DNA of 64,000 nucleotides from Caballeronia catudaia (GCF_001544755.2 NZ_FCOF02000001.1:372001-436000); one strand, 5' to 3'. Counted from the stretch's first letter, positions 9,999 to 19,573 are shown. Notes: a model not told the origin generated them from the sequence alone. Numbers and translations: made by a program.

Positions 9999-10004
9999 TA
10001 TAAT
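9999..10004 (+). promoter_or_regulatory. Candidate -10 box for rhodanese-grxC-secB
   Basis: A perfect TATAAT lies 59 bases before the rhodanese start in the divergent gap with gpmA. No good -35 box is seen 16-18 bases upstream, so this is a weak call. Its complement on the minus strand (TATAAA) could equally serve gpmA. Confidence 0.35.
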
Positions 10005-10063
10005 GCCCCGATTGCCCTGATTTCCCTTTCTTCCTTTTCTACTCAATTTCGGCGGCCCTCGAC

Positions 10064-10489
10064 GTGAAGTTTTTCACTGATTACACGAATATCGCACTCA
10101 TCGTCATCGCGCTGGTTTCCGGCGCGCTGCTCCTTTGGCCTGCCGTCATGCGGCGCGGACGCGGCGGCGTAAGCGCTGCCGAAGCCACCACGCTCATCAA
10201 CCGGCGCAACGCCGTGGTCGTCGACCTGCGGCCCGCGGCGGAGTTCGCGAAGGGGCACCTGCCGTCGGCACGAAATATCGAATTGACGGAGCTTCAAGCA
10301 AAAATCGGCCAGATCGCAAAGAATAAGAGCAATCCGGTCGTGCTCGTTTGCCAAACCGGTCAGGAATCGCAGCGCGCGAGCCGCACCGTGTCCGAGGCGG
10401 GCTACGCCGAGGTCCACGTTTTGCAGGGCGGGGTAGACGCCTGGCAAAAAGCAGGCATGCCGGTGGTAAAACAAGGAGCAGTCAAGTGA
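10064..10489 (+). CDS. Membrane-anchored rhodanese-like domain protein
   Basis: A 141-residue protein with one N-terminal transmembrane helix (NIALIVIALVSGALLLWPAV) followed by a single rhodanese domain. The active-site cysteine sits in VLVCQTGQESQRAS, about residue 100, so sulfur transfer is possible. Translation begins at GTG. Its stop overlaps the start of grxC in the pattern GTGA, indicating translational coupling. The pairing with glutaredoxin and SecB is conserved in beta- and gamma-proteobacteria, but the physiological sulfur donor and acceptor are unknown. Confidence 0.9.
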   Translation: MKFFTDYTNIALIVIALVSGALLLWPAVMRRGRGGVSAAEATTLINRRNAVVVDLRPAAEFAKGHLPSARNIELTELQAKIGQIAKNKSNPVVLVCQTGQESQRASRTVSEAGYAEVHVLQGGVDAWQKAGMPVVKQGAVK

Positions 10490-10746
10490 AGAAAGTCATC
10501 ATGTACAGCACGGTCGTGTGCCCGTATTGCCAGATGGCCGAACGTCTACTAAAGTCCCGCGGGGTCGAAGCGATCGAGAAGATCCTGATCGACCGTGAAC
10601 CGGGCAGGCGCGAAGAGATGATGACGCGCACCGGCCGGCGCACCGTGCCGCAGGTTTATATCGGCGAGACGCACGTCGGCGGCTATGACGATCTGTCTGC
10701 ACTCGACCGCAAAGGCGGGCTCGTGCCGCTGCTCGAATCTGCCTGA
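10486..10746 (+). CDS. grxC: Glutaredoxin 3
   Basis: An 86-residue glutathione-dependent thiol-disulfide oxidoreductase. The redox motif CPYC lies near residue 11 and the cis-proline segment [18 protein letters not shown] follows. The start is a GTG that overlaps the stop codon of the upstream rhodanese gene by four bases. Its reductant, glutathione, is made by gshA and gshB of this window. Confidence 0.95.
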   Translation: MKKVIMYSTVVCPYCQMAERLLKSRGVEAIEKILIDREPGRREEMMTRTGRRTVPQVYIGETHVGGYDDLSALDRKGGLVPLLESA

Positions 10747-10814
10747 AGATACACTCGCGGCGCGCGCTCAATGTGTTCGCGCGCGCCGCATACCGAATCA
10801 CCTGGGAAATCATT

Positions 10815-11285
10815 ATGTCCGACGAGAACAATCAGCCGTTTTTCAATATCCAGCGCATTTACCTGAAGGACATGTCGCTCGAGCAGCCTAACTCGCCCGC
10901 CATCTTCCTCGAGCAGGAAATGCCGTCGGTGGAAGTCGAAGTCGATGTGAAAGCCGACCGCCTCGCCGAGAGCGTCTTCGAAGTGCTGGTTACGGGCACC
11001 GTCACGGCGAAGGTCACCGAGAAAGTCGCGTTCCTGATCGAAGCGAAGCAGGCAGGCATCTTCGATATCCGCAATATTCCGGCCGAGCAGATCGATCCGC
11101 TCGTCGGCATTGCGTGCCCGACCATCCTGTTCCCGTACCTGCGCTCGAATATCGCCGACGCGATCACGCGCGCCGGTTTCCCGCCGATCCACCTCGCGGA
11201 AATCAATTTCCAGGCGCTGTACGAGCAGCGCATCGCCCAGCTCGCGAGCGCGCAGGAAGGCGCGGCGAACGGCGCGACGCACTAA
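10815..11285 (+). CDS. secB: Protein-export chaperone SecB
   Basis: A 156-residue cytoplasmic chaperone that keeps preproteins unfolded and delivers them to SecA. The family signature is clear from [20 protein letters not shown] at the N-terminus and the [20 protein letters not shown] segment near residues 96-115. ATG at 10815 is used because homologues start [10 protein letters not shown]. It follows grxC by 68 bases and precedes gpsA, the same order as in E. coli. Confidence 0.97.
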   Translation: MSDENNQPFFNIQRIYLKDMSLEQPNSPAIFLEQEMPSVEVEVDVKADRLAESVFEVLVTGTVTAKVTEKVAFLIEAKQAGIFDIRNIPAEQIDPLVGIACPTILFPYLRSNIADAITRAGFPPIHLAEINFQALYEQRIAQLASAQEGAANGATH

Positions 11286-11318
11286 CCTCCCCCTGAGTCT
11301 GCCGGACCGGAGCCGAGC

Positions 11319-12317
11319 ATGAAAGTAGCCGTTCTCGGCGCCGGCGCGTGGGGCACCGCACTTGCGGGCCACCTCGCGACCCGGCACGACACGAAGCTCT
11401 GGGCGCGCGATGCCGCGCTCATCGAATTTCTCTCCCGCACGCACGAAAACACGCGCTATCTCGAAGGCGTGACGCTGCCGCCCGCGCTCGGTTTCGAGAC
11501 GGATTTCGCCGTGGCGCTCGCGCATGCCTCGGCGGACGATGCGCTGTGCGTCGTCGCCACGCCAGTCGCCGGCTTGCGTGAACTGTGCCGTGCGATGCGG
11601 CAGGCCGGCATCGTGCCTGCGCATATCGTCTGGCTGTGCAAAGGCTTCGAGGCCGACACGCAAAGCCTCCCCAATGAAGTCGTCGCGGCCGAATTGCCGG
11701 CGCATCGCAGCAACGGAACGTTGTCCGGCCCGAGCTTCGCGCGCGAAGTGGGGCAGGGCTTGCCGGTTGCGCTGACGGTCGCGAGCGCGTCGTCGGAACT
11801 GGCCGCGCGCACGGTCGCGGCGTTCCATCACGGCGCGATGCGCATCTATACCGGCGACGACGTGATCGGCGTCGAAGTGGGCGGCGCGGTGAAAAACGTG
11901 CTCGCCATCGCAACGGGCATCTCCGATGGCCTCGGCCTCGGCCTGAACGCACGCGCCGCGCTCATCACGCGCGGGCTCGCGGAGATGTCGCGGCTGGGTG
12001 TCGCGCTCGGCGGCCGCGCGGAAACCTTCACCGGGCTGACCGGCCTGGGCGATCTCATCCTCACCGCGACGGGCGATCTGTCGCGCAACCGCACCGTCGG
12101 CATGCAGCTCGCGAGCGGACGCACGCTCAACGAGATTCTCGCGGCGCTCGGCCATGTCGCGGAAGGCGTGCGTTGCGCGCGCGCCGTGCTGGCCCTCGCG
12201 CAAGCGCGGGGCATCGACATGCCGATCACGCAGGCGGTATGCCGCGTGCTCTTCGATAACGTGACGCCGCGCGATGCGGTGCAAGCGCTTCTCAATCGGG
12301 ACGCAAAAGCGGAGTAA
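11319..12317 (+). CDS. gpsA: Glycerol-3-phosphate dehydrogenase [NAD(P)+]
   Basis: Reduces dihydroxyacetone phosphate to glycerol 3-phosphate for phospholipid synthesis. The 332-residue protein starts with the dinucleotide-binding loop [16 protein letters not shown]. The substrate region includes [13 protein letters not shown], the catalytic lysine lies in [17 protein letters not shown], and [20 protein letters not shown] follows. It is cotranscribed with secB, 33 bases apart. Confidence 0.97.
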   Translation: MKVAVLGAGAWGTALAGHLATRHDTKLWARDAALIEFLSRTHENTRYLEGVTLPPALGFETDFAVALAHASADDALCVVATPVAGLRELCRAMRQAGIVPAHIVWLCKGFEADTQSLPNEVVAAELPAHRSNGTLSGPSFAREVGQGLPVALTVASASSELAARTVAAFHHGAMRIYTGDDVIGVEVGGAVKNVLAIATGISDGLGLGLNARAALITRGLAEMSRLGVALGGRAETFTGLTGLGDLILTATGDLSRNRTVGMQLASGRTLNEILAALGHVAEGVRCARAVLALAQARGIDMPITQAVCRVLFDNVTPRDAVQALLNRDAKAE

Positions 12318-12345
12318 GAGCAAATTACGCGGAGGTGCGTGTGCG

Positions 12346-12885
12346 ATGGCCAAGCTCGAAGCGCTGAAAGCCGACATTACGACGCTCACTGTCGACGCCA
12401 TCGTCAACGCGGCGAACAAGTCGCTGCTCGGTGGCGGCGGAGTCGACGGTGCGATCCATCGCAAGGCGGGCAAAGGCCTGCTGCGCGAATGCGAGACGCT
12501 CGGCGGGTGCGAGACCGGCGATGCGAAGATCACCGGCGGCCACGATCTCCCCGCGAAACACGTGATTCACGCGGTGGGGCCGCGCTGGAGCGGCGGCAAG
12601 AAGCACGAGCCCGAACTGCTCGCGAGTTGCTACCGGCGCTCGCTCGAACTCGCCGAAGAAGCGGGCTGCACGTCGATCGCGTTTCCCGCGATCAGTTGCG
12701 GCATCTATCACTTCCCCGTGGAGCAAGCCGTGCCGATCGCGGTGCGCACGGTCATCGAAACGCTGCCTTCCACGCCATCCATCGAGCGCGTCATTTTCGC
12801 GTGCTTTCAGGACGGCATGCTTGCGCGCTACCAAGCCGAGCTCGATGCGGCAAAGGCTCAAGCGCCGCCTTCGAAGCCCGCCTGA
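12346..12885 (+). CDS. Macro domain protein, O-acetyl-ADP-ribose deacetylase type
   Basis: A 179-residue single macro domain of the MacroD/YmdB class, which hydrolyses O-acetyl-ADP-ribose or removes ADP-ribose from proteins. The ADP-ribose-binding segments are intact: [20 protein letters not shown] at residues 17-36 and [12 protein letters not shown] near 125-136. The ATG at 12346 is preceded by GGAGG at a spacing of ten bases. The gene follows gpsA closely and its 3' end overlaps trmL, on the opposite strand, by 28 bases. Confidence 0.92.
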   Translation: MAKLEALKADITTLTVDAIVNAANKSLLGGGGVDGAIHRKAGKGLLRECETLGGCETGDAKITGGHDLPAKHVIHAVGPRWSGGKKHEPELLASCYRRSLELAEEAGCTSIAFPAISCGIYHFPVEQAVPIAVRTVIETLPSTPSIERVIFACFQDGMLARYQAELDAAKAQAPPSKPA

Positions 12886-13328
12886 CGCCACGCTTCGAAC
12901 GTCACGATCGCCACCGTATTCGACAGATTCAGGCTGCGGTTGCCCGGCCGCATCGGCAGGCGCACGCGCTGTCCGGTCGGAAAGCGCTCCAGCAAGTCAC
13001 TCGCGAGGCCGCGCGTCTCCGCGCCGAACACGAACCAGTCGCCGGGCTGGAACGCGTGATCGAAGAACGGCGTCGAGCCGCGCGTCGTGAACGCGAACAT
13101 CCGCGCGGCGTCGGGCGTTTCTTTCGCGATGAAGGCATCCCAGTCCGCATGCACGTTCATTTCGGCGTACTCGTGATAATCGAGACCCGCGCGGCGCAAC
13201 TTCGCATCGTCGAGCGGGAAGCCGAGCGGCTCGATCAGATGCAGCCGCGCGCCCGTGTTCGCGCACAGGCGGATAACGTTGCCGGTGTTCGGCGGAATTT
13301 CGGGTTCGACGAGTACGACGTTGAACAT
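12858..13328 (-). CDS. trmL: tRNA (cytidine/uridine-2'-O-)-methyltransferase
   Basis: A 156-residue SPOUT-class methyltransferase expected to modify the wobble nucleotide of leucine tRNAs. The trefoil-knot SAM-binding parts are visible: [20 protein letters not shown] at the N-terminus, VFGAETRGL in the middle and [17 protein letters not shown] near the C-terminus. The last 28 bases overlap the end of the macro-domain gene on the other strand. Confidence 0.94.
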   Translation of the reverse strand: MFNVVLVEPEIPPNTGNVIRLCANTGARLHLIEPLGFPLDDAKLRRAGLDYHEYAEMNVHADWDAFIAKETPDAARMFAFTTRGSTPFFDHAFQPGDWFVFGAETRGLASDLLERFPTGQRVRLPMRPGNRSLNLSNTVAIVTFEAWRQAGFEGGA

Positions 13329-13350
13329 AAAGTGCTGTGGTTAAAGAGGG

Positions 13351-14136
13351 TTAATCCTTCGGTGTACGCAGCGCCACGAAATTGGTGACGCGCCGCGCGC
13401 CGGCAAGCTTGAGCTTTCGTGCAAGGGCATCAAGTGTCGCGCCGGAGGTCATCACGTCGTCGACGACGCCGATATGCTTGCCGCGCACATCGCCCGAAAT
13501 CGAGAACGCGCTCGCGACATTGCGGCGGCGCGCATCCTGATCGAGCCGCGATTGCGCCGACGTATGCCTCACCCGCGCAACCATCGACGCATCGCTCTGC
13601 ACGCCCATCGAGCGCGCGAGCGGGCGCGCGATCGCCCACGCCTGGTTATAGCCGCGCGCGACGATCCGCGCGCGCGAGAGCGGCACCGGCACGATCACGT
13701 CGGGCACGGGCAGATCGCTGTCTTCGAAGAGCGCATGCAAATTCCGCGCGAAGGCCTCGCCCGTGGCGAGCCGTGCGCGAAATTTCAGCTCGACGGCGAG
13801 CGTATCGAGCGGCGCGCGATAGTCGGCGAGCGCGAGCGTGTCGTTGAAAGCGGGCGGCGATTCAAGGCACGCGGCGCAATGCGCACGCGTGTCATCGCGA
13901 TCGCGTCTCATGTCCGACGCGCCAAGCGGCAGCGCGCAGGTCGCACAGCGCAGGCGCGGCTCGTTCCAGTATTGCGCGTCGCAGCCTTCGCATAGCAACT
14001 CTTGCGACAAATTGCCGCATAAGGCGCACTGGCTCGGCAAAGCGACATCGGCGAGCCGTTGCATCGCTGATGCGAATCTACGTACGCGCGACGATATGGG
14101 CGGTCGGAACGGAAGACGAATACTGTCGGCATTCAT
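13351..14136 (-). CDS. comF: ComF family phosphoribosyltransferase-like protein
   Basis: A 261-residue protein with an N-terminal zinc-binding part (CALCG...CEGC and CATC...CAAC pairs) and a C-terminal type I phosphoribosyltransferase fold, whose PRPP loop reads IGVVDDVMTSGATLDALA. ComF-type proteins (GntX in E. coli) are linked to DNA uptake and use of DNA as a nutrient, but their reaction is not settled. It lies 22 bases downstream of trmL's start on the same strand and is divergent from the methyltransferase gene. Confidence 0.9.
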   Translation of the reverse strand: MNADSIRLPFRPPISSRVRRFASAMQRLADVALPSQCALCGNLSQELLCEGCDAQYWNEPRLRCATCALPLGASDMRRDRDDTRAHCAACLESPPAFNDTLALADYRAPLDTLAVELKFRARLATGEAFARNLHALFEDSDLPVPDVIVPVPLSRARIVARGYNQAWAIARPLARSMGVQSDASMVARVRHTSAQSRLDQDARRRNVASAFSISGDVRGKHIGVVDDVMTSGATLDALARKLKLAGARRVTNFVALRTPKD

Positions 14137-14287
14137 GACGGCGAAGATCGGAAAAAATCACGGCTCAAGGCGCTAAACACGCGCAATCGTTGCGCCTCAG
14201 GAGGCGTTTATGCCTCGTATCAGCGCTTGGTATGGGTTGTTTTCGAGACGACCGAGTATACTTCGCACTCTCATCGAAAAGATCGAC

Positions 14288-15268
14288 ATGTCCCCGACAT
14301 CCCCCGACACTAGCCGTCCGGCCTATGATCCGCGCCGTCTGCGCGCGATCTTCGACGGACGCGCCGCCGCCTTCGACGACGTCGCTTTCCTGCCGCGCGA
14401 AATCGCGCAGCGCATGCGCGAACGGCTCGAATACATCAAGGTCGCGCCGCTGCGCGTCCTCGATGCGGCGTGCGGCGTCGGGGCGGACCTGGGCGGTCTG
14501 CGGGAGCGCTTCGCCGAGGCATCGGTGATCGGCGTCGATATTTCGTCCGCGATGCTCGCGCGCGCCCGCGCCGCCGAATCCGTGGATACCGAGAGCGGCG
14601 CAGGCTGGCGCCGTTTTCTTCCGTCGACGCTCGCGAAGGCGTTCGGTGCGCGCGGTCCGCAACTCGCGCAGGCGGATTTCTCCGCGCTGCCGTTTGCCTC
14701 GGACGCGTTCGAATTGCTGTGGTCGAATCTCGCGCTGCACTGGCATGTGCGCCCCGACCTCGTTTTCCCCGAATGGCAGCGCGTGCTCAAGGTGAATGGC
14801 CTCTTGATGTTCAGCACGTTCGGCCCTGACACGCTGCGCGAACTCAGAGCCGCGTATCGCGAAGCCGAGCGCGCGCTTGGCCTTGCGCCCGTGCCGCACG
14901 CGATCGATTTCGTCGACATGCACGATCTCGGCGACATGCTCGTTGAAAGCGGCTTTGAAATTCCGGTCATGGACCAGGAAGTCCTGACGATCACATACAA
15001 ATCACCCGAATCGCTTCTCGCCGACGTGACGCGCTGGGGCGCGTATCCGTCCGAGCGTGCATTCGAGGCGGGTCGCGCCGACGCGAAAGCCATGCGCGAA
15101 GCGGTTCATCGTGCACTGGAAGCGCTGCGCGGCGACGACGGCACCATTGCCCTGACCTTCGAGGTGATCTACGGCCACGCGTGGAAAGCGGTGCCGCGCA
15201 TGACGGCCGAAGGACACGGCATCGTGCGGCTGGAAGATATCGGACGAGGCTCAAAACCGAAACGTTGA
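14288..15268 (+). CDS. SAM-dependent methyltransferase, BioC-like
   Basis: A class I methyltransferase of 326 residues. SAM-binding motif I is VLDAACGVGADLGGL, and the LWSNLALHWHVRPDLVFPEW segment resembles the malonyl-ACP O-methyltransferase BioC, which starts biotin synthesis. No bio genes are adjacent, so a bioC name is not given. The start is uncertain: ATG at 14288 matches the family N-terminus better, but an in-frame ATG at 14210 has a strong AGGAGG site five bases before it and would add 26 residues. Confidence 0.8.
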   Translation: MSPTSPDTSRPAYDPRRLRAIFDGRAAAFDDVAFLPREIAQRMRERLEYIKVAPLRVLDAACGVGADLGGLRERFAEASVIGVDISSAMLARARAAESVDTESGAGWRRFLPSTLAKAFGARGPQLAQADFSALPFASDAFELLWSNLALHWHVRPDLVFPEWQRVLKVNGLLMFSTFGPDTLRELRAAYREAERALGLAPVPHAIDFVDMHDLGDMLVESGFEIPVMDQEVLTITYKSPESLLADVTRWGAYPSERAFEAGRADAKAMREAVHRALEALRGDDGTIALTFEVIYGHAWKAVPRMTAEGHGIVRLEDIGRGSKPKR

Positions 15269-15385
15269 TGGGGTAAAGAGCGCGGTTGTTATGTCTGAGA
15301 TTTGCGCGAAAAAAGCGCGCAAAAAGGTGCGTCAAAAGGGCGCAGAAGCTTGTGCCGCTTGGCTTTGAGACGTTACGACCCTTGC

Positions 15386-15414
15386 TTGTGGATGCCACCC
15401 AAGACGCCTATAAT
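15386..15414 (+). promoter_or_regulatory. Sigma-70-type promoter upstream of the cytochrome oxidase cluster
   Basis: TTGTGG at 15386-15391, a 17-base spacer and a perfect TATAAT at 15409-15414. It lies 87 bases before the DUF2244 gene that opens the coxB-ctaD cluster. The -35 matches only in its TTG; the -10 and spacing are ideal. Confidence 0.6.
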
Positions 15415-15500
15415 GCGTCAGTTTGTCGCCCGGACTGACACAATTCTGGGTGAAATCCGAGCAAAAGTGTGTGATTGCGTGCGGATTGACGGAGACAGCG

Positions 15501-15974
15501 ATGCAGGCCAGTCAAACGCTGACGGAGTCCGAGCCGGTAATCGGAGACTGGCTGATGAAGCGAAACTGCTCGGTGTCGCCGCGTCAGTTCGTGGGCGTTT
15601 ACCTGTCGCTTGCCTTGTTTTCGCTGGCAATCGCAACGCCGCTGTTCCTGAACGGCGCCTGGCTGGTGCTGCCGTTCACCGGAGTCGAGTTGGCGGTCGT
15701 GGGCATCGCGTTCGTGATTTACGCACGCCATGCTGTCGACTACGAACGGATCCGGCTGTATCGAAACCGGTTGTTGATCGAACAGATGGACGCCGAAGTG
15801 CTGACGCAGTTCGAGTTCAACCCGCGCTGGGTGCGGGTCGAAGCGGGCGCGACACCGAGAGAGCCGCTCACGATCGTATCGCGCGGTCAATCGGTGAAAA
15901 TCGGACAACACCTTGCCCAGCATCGTCGCGAGCAATTTGCAGCCGAGTTGCAGGCGTCATTGAGACGTCTTTGA
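15501..15974 (+). CDS. DUF2244 domain membrane protein
   Basis: A 157-residue protein with two closely spaced transmembrane helices (about residues 34-72) and a soluble C-terminal domain containing FEFNPRWVRVE, typical of the DUF2244 family. The function is unknown. It precedes coxB here, as it commonly does next to aa3 oxidase genes in proteobacteria, so an accessory role in oxidase assembly is inferred. ATG at 15501 is preceded by GGAGA at a spacing of six bases; a longer frame from 15423 lacks a comparable site. Confidence 0.85.
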   Translation: MQASQTLTESEPVIGDWLMKRNCSVSPRQFVGVYLSLALFSLAIATPLFLNGAWLVLPFTGVELAVVGIAFVIYARHAVDYERIRLYRNRLLIEQMDAEVLTQFEFNPRWVRVEAGATPREPLTIVSRGQSVKIGQHLAQHRREQFAAELQASLRRL

Positions 15975-16019
15975 GAGGAGCCGGCGCTCGCGCGATGTAA
16001 CGGGGGGTCGAGGGTTTGA

Positions 16020-17657
16020 ATGGAAAATTTGGGTAAGGATGCTATGAAAACAATCAAGCGAGCCCTCTCGGGCGTGCTGGCGGCAGGCGCACTGCTCAAC
16101 GCCGGCGTGGCCCTGGCGGTCAGCGACGCTCCTGGCGGTCCTCGTGTGAACGAGATCAACTTCCAGCAGCCTGTGACGAAGATCGCCGAGGAGCTCTACG
16201 GCCTCCATATCTTCATGCTCATCATCTGTACCGTCATCTTCATCGGCGTGTTCGGGGTGATGTTCTATTCGCTCTTCAAGCATCGCAAGTCGAAGGGCTT
16301 CAAGCCGGCCAATTTCCACGAAAGCACCACGGTCGAAATCATCTGGACGATCGTGCCGTTCGTCATCGTCATTCTGATGGCGCTGCCGGCAACGAAAGCC
16401 GTGGTCGCGATGAAGGACACGAGCAACGCCGATCTCACCGTGAAGGTCACGGGTTATCAGTGGAAGTGGGGCTACGACTACGTGAAGGGTCCGGGTGAGG
16501 GCATCAGCTTACTGTCGACGCTCTCCACGCCGCGCAGCGAAACGAACGGCCAGAAGCCGATCTCGAATCTCTATCTGCAGGAAGTCGACAACCCGCTCGT
16601 CGTGCCGGTCGACAAGAAGATCCGCGTAATCACGACGGCGAACGACGTCGTGCACTCGTGGTACGTCCCGGCGTTCGGCGTGAAGCAGGACGCGATTCCG
16701 GGCTTCGTGCGCGACACGTGGTTCAAGGCCGAAAAGGTGGGCACGTACCGCGGCTTCTGTACGGAACTGTGCGGCAAGGAGCACGCGTACATGCCGGTCG
16801 TCGTCGAAGTGCTGTCGGCTGACGACTACGCGAAGTGGGTCGACGCGCAAAAGAAGAAGATGGCCGCAGGTCAGGACGATCCGCTCAAGACCTACACGAA
16901 GCAGGAGCTGATGGCGCGCGGCCAGCAGGTCTACACGTCGAACTGCGCGGTCTGCCACCAGCCGACCGGCAAGGGCGCGGGCCAGTTTCCGGCGCTCGAC
17001 GGCTCGAAGATCGCAACCGGCTCGATTGCCGATCACCTGAACATCGTGCTGCACGGCAAGGGCGCGATGCCGCCGTGGCAGGGCATGCTGAACGACGTCG
17101 AGATCGCATCGGTCGTCACGTTCGAACGCAACAACTGGAGCAACCATACCGGCGACCTGCTCCAGCCGAAGCAAGTCATCGACGCCAAAGCGGGCAAGAT
17201 GCCGCAAGGCGGCGGCACCTCGGCGGCGGCATCGGCGCCTGAAGCGGCGAGCGCCGCGCCCGTGGCCGCGGAAGCCAGGGCGCCGGCTGCATCGGGTGCG
17301 CAAGCGCCGCAAGGCGCGACGCAGACAGCGGCGCCGGCAGCCGGCCTCCCCGCCAGCATCTATTTCGAGACGGGCAAGGATTCGCTGCCCGCCGACGCCA
17401 GCAACGCCGTGCAAGCTGCGGCCGCTTACGTGAAGGCCCACCCGGACGCGAAGCTCGCGCTGTCGGGCTTCACGGACGCGACCGGCGGCGCCGGCCTGAA
17501 CGCCGATCTCGCCAAGCGCCGCGCGCAAGCCGTGCGCGATGCGCTGAAGGCAGCAGGCGTTCCGGAAGATCACATCGTGTTGAAGAAGCCCGAGTCGGTC
17601 ACGGGCGGCACGGATGCGAAGGAAGCACGCCGCGTAGAAATCAGTCCGGCTGCTTGA
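16020..17657 (+). CDS. coxB: Cytochrome c oxidase subunit II with fused cytochrome c and OmpA-like domains
   Basis: The electron-entry subunit of an aa3-type terminal oxidase. The 545 residues run in this order: signal sequence; two transmembrane helices; the periplasmic CuA domain with ligands in CTELCGKEH (Cys247, Cys251, His255); a cytochrome c domain with the heme motif CAVCH at 309-313; an Ala/Pro-rich linker of roughly 50 residues; and an OmpA/MotB-like domain from about 441 to the end (IYFETGKDSLP, SGFTDATGG). Many bacteria have the CuA-heme c fusion; the OmpA-like tail is less common. The start may instead be ATG at 16044, which has AAGGA before it. ctaD follows. Confidence 0.95.
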   Translation: MENLGKDAMKTIKRALSGVLAAGALLNAGVALAVSDAPGGPRVNEINFQQPVTKIAEELYGLHIFMLIICTVIFIGVFGVMFYSLFKHRKSKGFKPANFHESTTVEIIWTIVPFVIVILMALPATKAVVAMKDTSNADLTVKVTGYQWKWGYDYVKGPGEGISLLSTLSTPRSETNGQKPISNLYLQEVDNPLVVPVDKKIRVITTANDVVHSWYVPAFGVKQDAIPGFVRDTWFKAEKVGTYRGFCTELCGKEHAYMPVVVEVLSADDYAKWVDAQKKKMAAGQDDPLKTYTKQELMARGQQVYTSNCAVCHQPTGKGAGQFPALDGSKIATGSIADHLNIVLHGKGAMPPWQGMLNDVEIASVVTFERNNWSNHTGDLLQPKQVIDAKAGKMPQGGGTSAAASAPEAASAAPVAAEARAPAASGAQAPQGATQTAAPAAGLPASIYFETGKDSLPADASNAVQAAAAYVKAHPDAKLALSGFTDATGGAGLNADLAKRRAQAVRDALKAAGVPEDHIVLKKPESVTGGTDAKEARRVEISPAA

Positions 17658-17755
17658 CGTGACTCACGACCGCTCTTCCTTCGCACACGGGATGCAACGG
17701 AAGAGCAGGTGGGAAAGCCAAGTGCCCCGAGTATTCGCTTTAGGAGATGATTGTC

Positions 17756-19369
17756 ATGTCTAGCATCGGACACGATGTAGGCGCAGGCCACGACCACGCG
17801 CACGACGACCATGCGCACCATGTGCCGCATGGCTGGCGCCGGTGGCTGCTCGCCACCAACCACAAGGACATCGGTACGCTGTACCTGCTGTTCTCCTTCA
17901 TCATGTTCCTCTCCGGAGGCGTGATGGCGCTCGGCATTCGTGCCGAGCTGTTCGAGCCGGGCCTGCAGATCATGCGTCCCGAGTTCTTCAATCAGCTGAC
18001 CACCATGCACGGCCTCATCATGGTGTTCGGCGCGATCATGCCGGCGTTCGTCGGCTTCGCGAACTGGATGGTGCCGCTGCAGATCGGCGCATCGGACATG
18101 GCGTTCGCGCGCATGAACAACTTCAGCTTCTGGCTGCTGCCGGCCGCCGCCGTGCTGCTCGTCGGCTCGTTCTTCGTGCCGGGCGGCGCAACCGCCGCGG
18201 GCTGGACGCTCTACGCACCGCTTTCCACGCAGATGGGCCCGGGCATGGACTTCGCGATTTTCGCGGTCCACATCATGGGTGCGTCGTCGATCATGGGCGG
18301 CATCAACATCGTCGTGACGATTTTGAACATGCGCGCGCCGGGCATGACGCTCATGAAGATGCCGATGTTCGCGTGGACATGGCTCATCACCGCGTATCTG
18401 CTGATCGCCGTGATGCCGGTTCTGGCCGGCGCGATCACGATGGTGCTCTTCGACCGTCACTTCGGCACGTCGTTCTTCAACGCGGCGGGCGGCGGCGATC
18501 CGGTCATGTACCAGCACATCTTCTGGTTCTTCGGTCACCCCGAGGTGTACATCATGATCTTGCCGGCGTTCGGGATCGTGTCGCAGGTGATTCCGGCGTT
18601 CTCGCGCAAACCGCTGTTCGGCTATAGCTCGATGGTGTACGCAACCGCATCGATCGCGATTCTGTCGTTCATGGTGTGGGCGCACCACATGTTCGCGACG
18701 GGCATGCCAGTGACGGGCCAGTTGTTCTTCATGTACGCGACCATGCTGATCGCGGTCCCAACGGGCGTGAAGGTGTTCAACTGGGTGGCGACGATGTGGC
18801 GCGGCGCGCTCTCCTTCGAAACCCCGATGTTGTTCGCGATCGGCTTCCTGTTCGTGTTCACGATGGGCGGCTTCACGGGCCTGATCCTGTCGATGGCCCC
18901 GCTCGATATCCAGATGCACGGCACTTATTACGTGGTGGCGCACTTCCACTACGTGCTGGTGGCGGGATCGCTCTTCGCGCTGTTCGCGGGCTGGTACTAC
19001 TGGGCGCCGAAGTGGACCGGCTGGATGTACAACGAAATGCGCGGGAAGATCCACTTCTGGGCGTCGATGATCACGTTCAACGTCACGTTCTTCCCGATGC
19101 ACTTCCTGGGTCTCGCGGGCATGCCGCGCCGCTATGCCGACTACCCGGCGCAGTTCACGGACTTCAACCAGGTCGCGACGATCGGCGCATTCGGCTTCGG
19201 TCTTTCGCAGGTGTACTTCCTGTTCGCGGTCGCGCTGCCGACGTATCGCGGCGGCGGCGAACTCGAGAAGGCCGGCGACAAGCCGTGGGATGGCGCGGAA
19301 GGTCTCGAATGGACCGTGCCGAGCCCGGCGCCGTTCCACACGTTCGAGAATCCGCCGACGGTCGAGTAA
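17756..19369 (+). CDS. ctaD: Cytochrome c oxidase subunit I
   Basis: The catalytic subunit carrying heme a and the heme a3-CuB site. The 537-residue protein has about twelve transmembrane helices and the family hallmarks WWFFGHPEVYI-type segment (FWFFGHPEVYIMILPAFGI) and YVVAHFHYVL with CuB and heme ligands. The N-terminus is unusually histidine-rich (HDHAHDDHAHH), a possible metal-binding tail. ATG at 17756 is chosen because AGGAG lies nine bases upstream; the ATG at 17747 is too close to that site. Confidence 0.97.
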   Translation: MSSIGHDVGAGHDHAHDDHAHHVPHGWRRWLLATNHKDIGTLYLLFSFIMFLSGGVMALGIRAELFEPGLQIMRPEFFNQLTTMHGLIMVFGAIMPAFVGFANWMVPLQIGASDMAFARMNNFSFWLLPAAAVLLVGSFFVPGGATAAGWTLYAPLSTQMGPGMDFAIFAVHIMGASSIMGGINIVVTILNMRAPGMTLMKMPMFAWTWLITAYLLIAVMPVLAGAITMVLFDRHFGTSFFNAAGGGDPVMYQHIFWFFGHPEVYIMILPAFGIVSQVIPAFSRKPLFGYSSMVYATASIAILSFMVWAHHMFATGMPVTGQLFFMYATMLIAVPTGVKVFNWVATMWRGALSFETPMLFAIGFLFVFTMGGFTGLILSMAPLDIQMHGTYYVVAHFHYVLVAGSLFALFAGWYYWAPKWTGWMYNEMRGKIHFWASMITFNVTFFPMHFLGLAGMPRRYADYPAQFTDFNQVATIGAFGFGLSQVYFLFAVALPTYRGGGELEKAGDKPWDGAEGLEWTVPSPAPFHTFENPPTVE

Positions 19370-19432
19370 TCGGATTGTCCGGTTCGCGGGGCTGTTGAGG
19401 GAACGCCCCGCGAACGAGAAAGCAAGGAAAGC

Positions 19433-19573
19433 ATGGCCCCGGATCCACAAAAAAGACGCACGCCCGAAGAGATACGCGCGGGCAACAAGCGGCTCGGAAT
19501 CATCATGATGTTGATTGCCGCCGTCTTCTTTCTGGGTATCGTCGTCAGGCAATACCTGTTGTCGCGAGGGTAG
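19433..19573 (+). CDS. Cytochrome oxidase small assembly protein (46 residues)
   Basis: A short frame of 46 residues starting MAPDPQKRRTPEEIRAGNKR, followed by one transmembrane helix (LGIIMMLIAAVFFLGIVV) and a short basic tail. AAGGAAAGC precedes the ATG. It is packed between ctaD and ctaG, nine bases before the latter. Similar short proteins occur at this position in Burkholderiales cox loci and are annotated as small oxidase assembly proteins; the exact role is not known. Confidence 0.8.
   Translation: MAPDPQKRRTPEEIRAGNKRLGIIMMLIAAVFFLGIVVRQYLLSRG

Noticed and set aside
15299-15321. Hairpin TTTGCGC...GCGCAAA after the methyltransferase gene
   Set aside because: It looks like a terminator at first, but no T-run follows on either strand.
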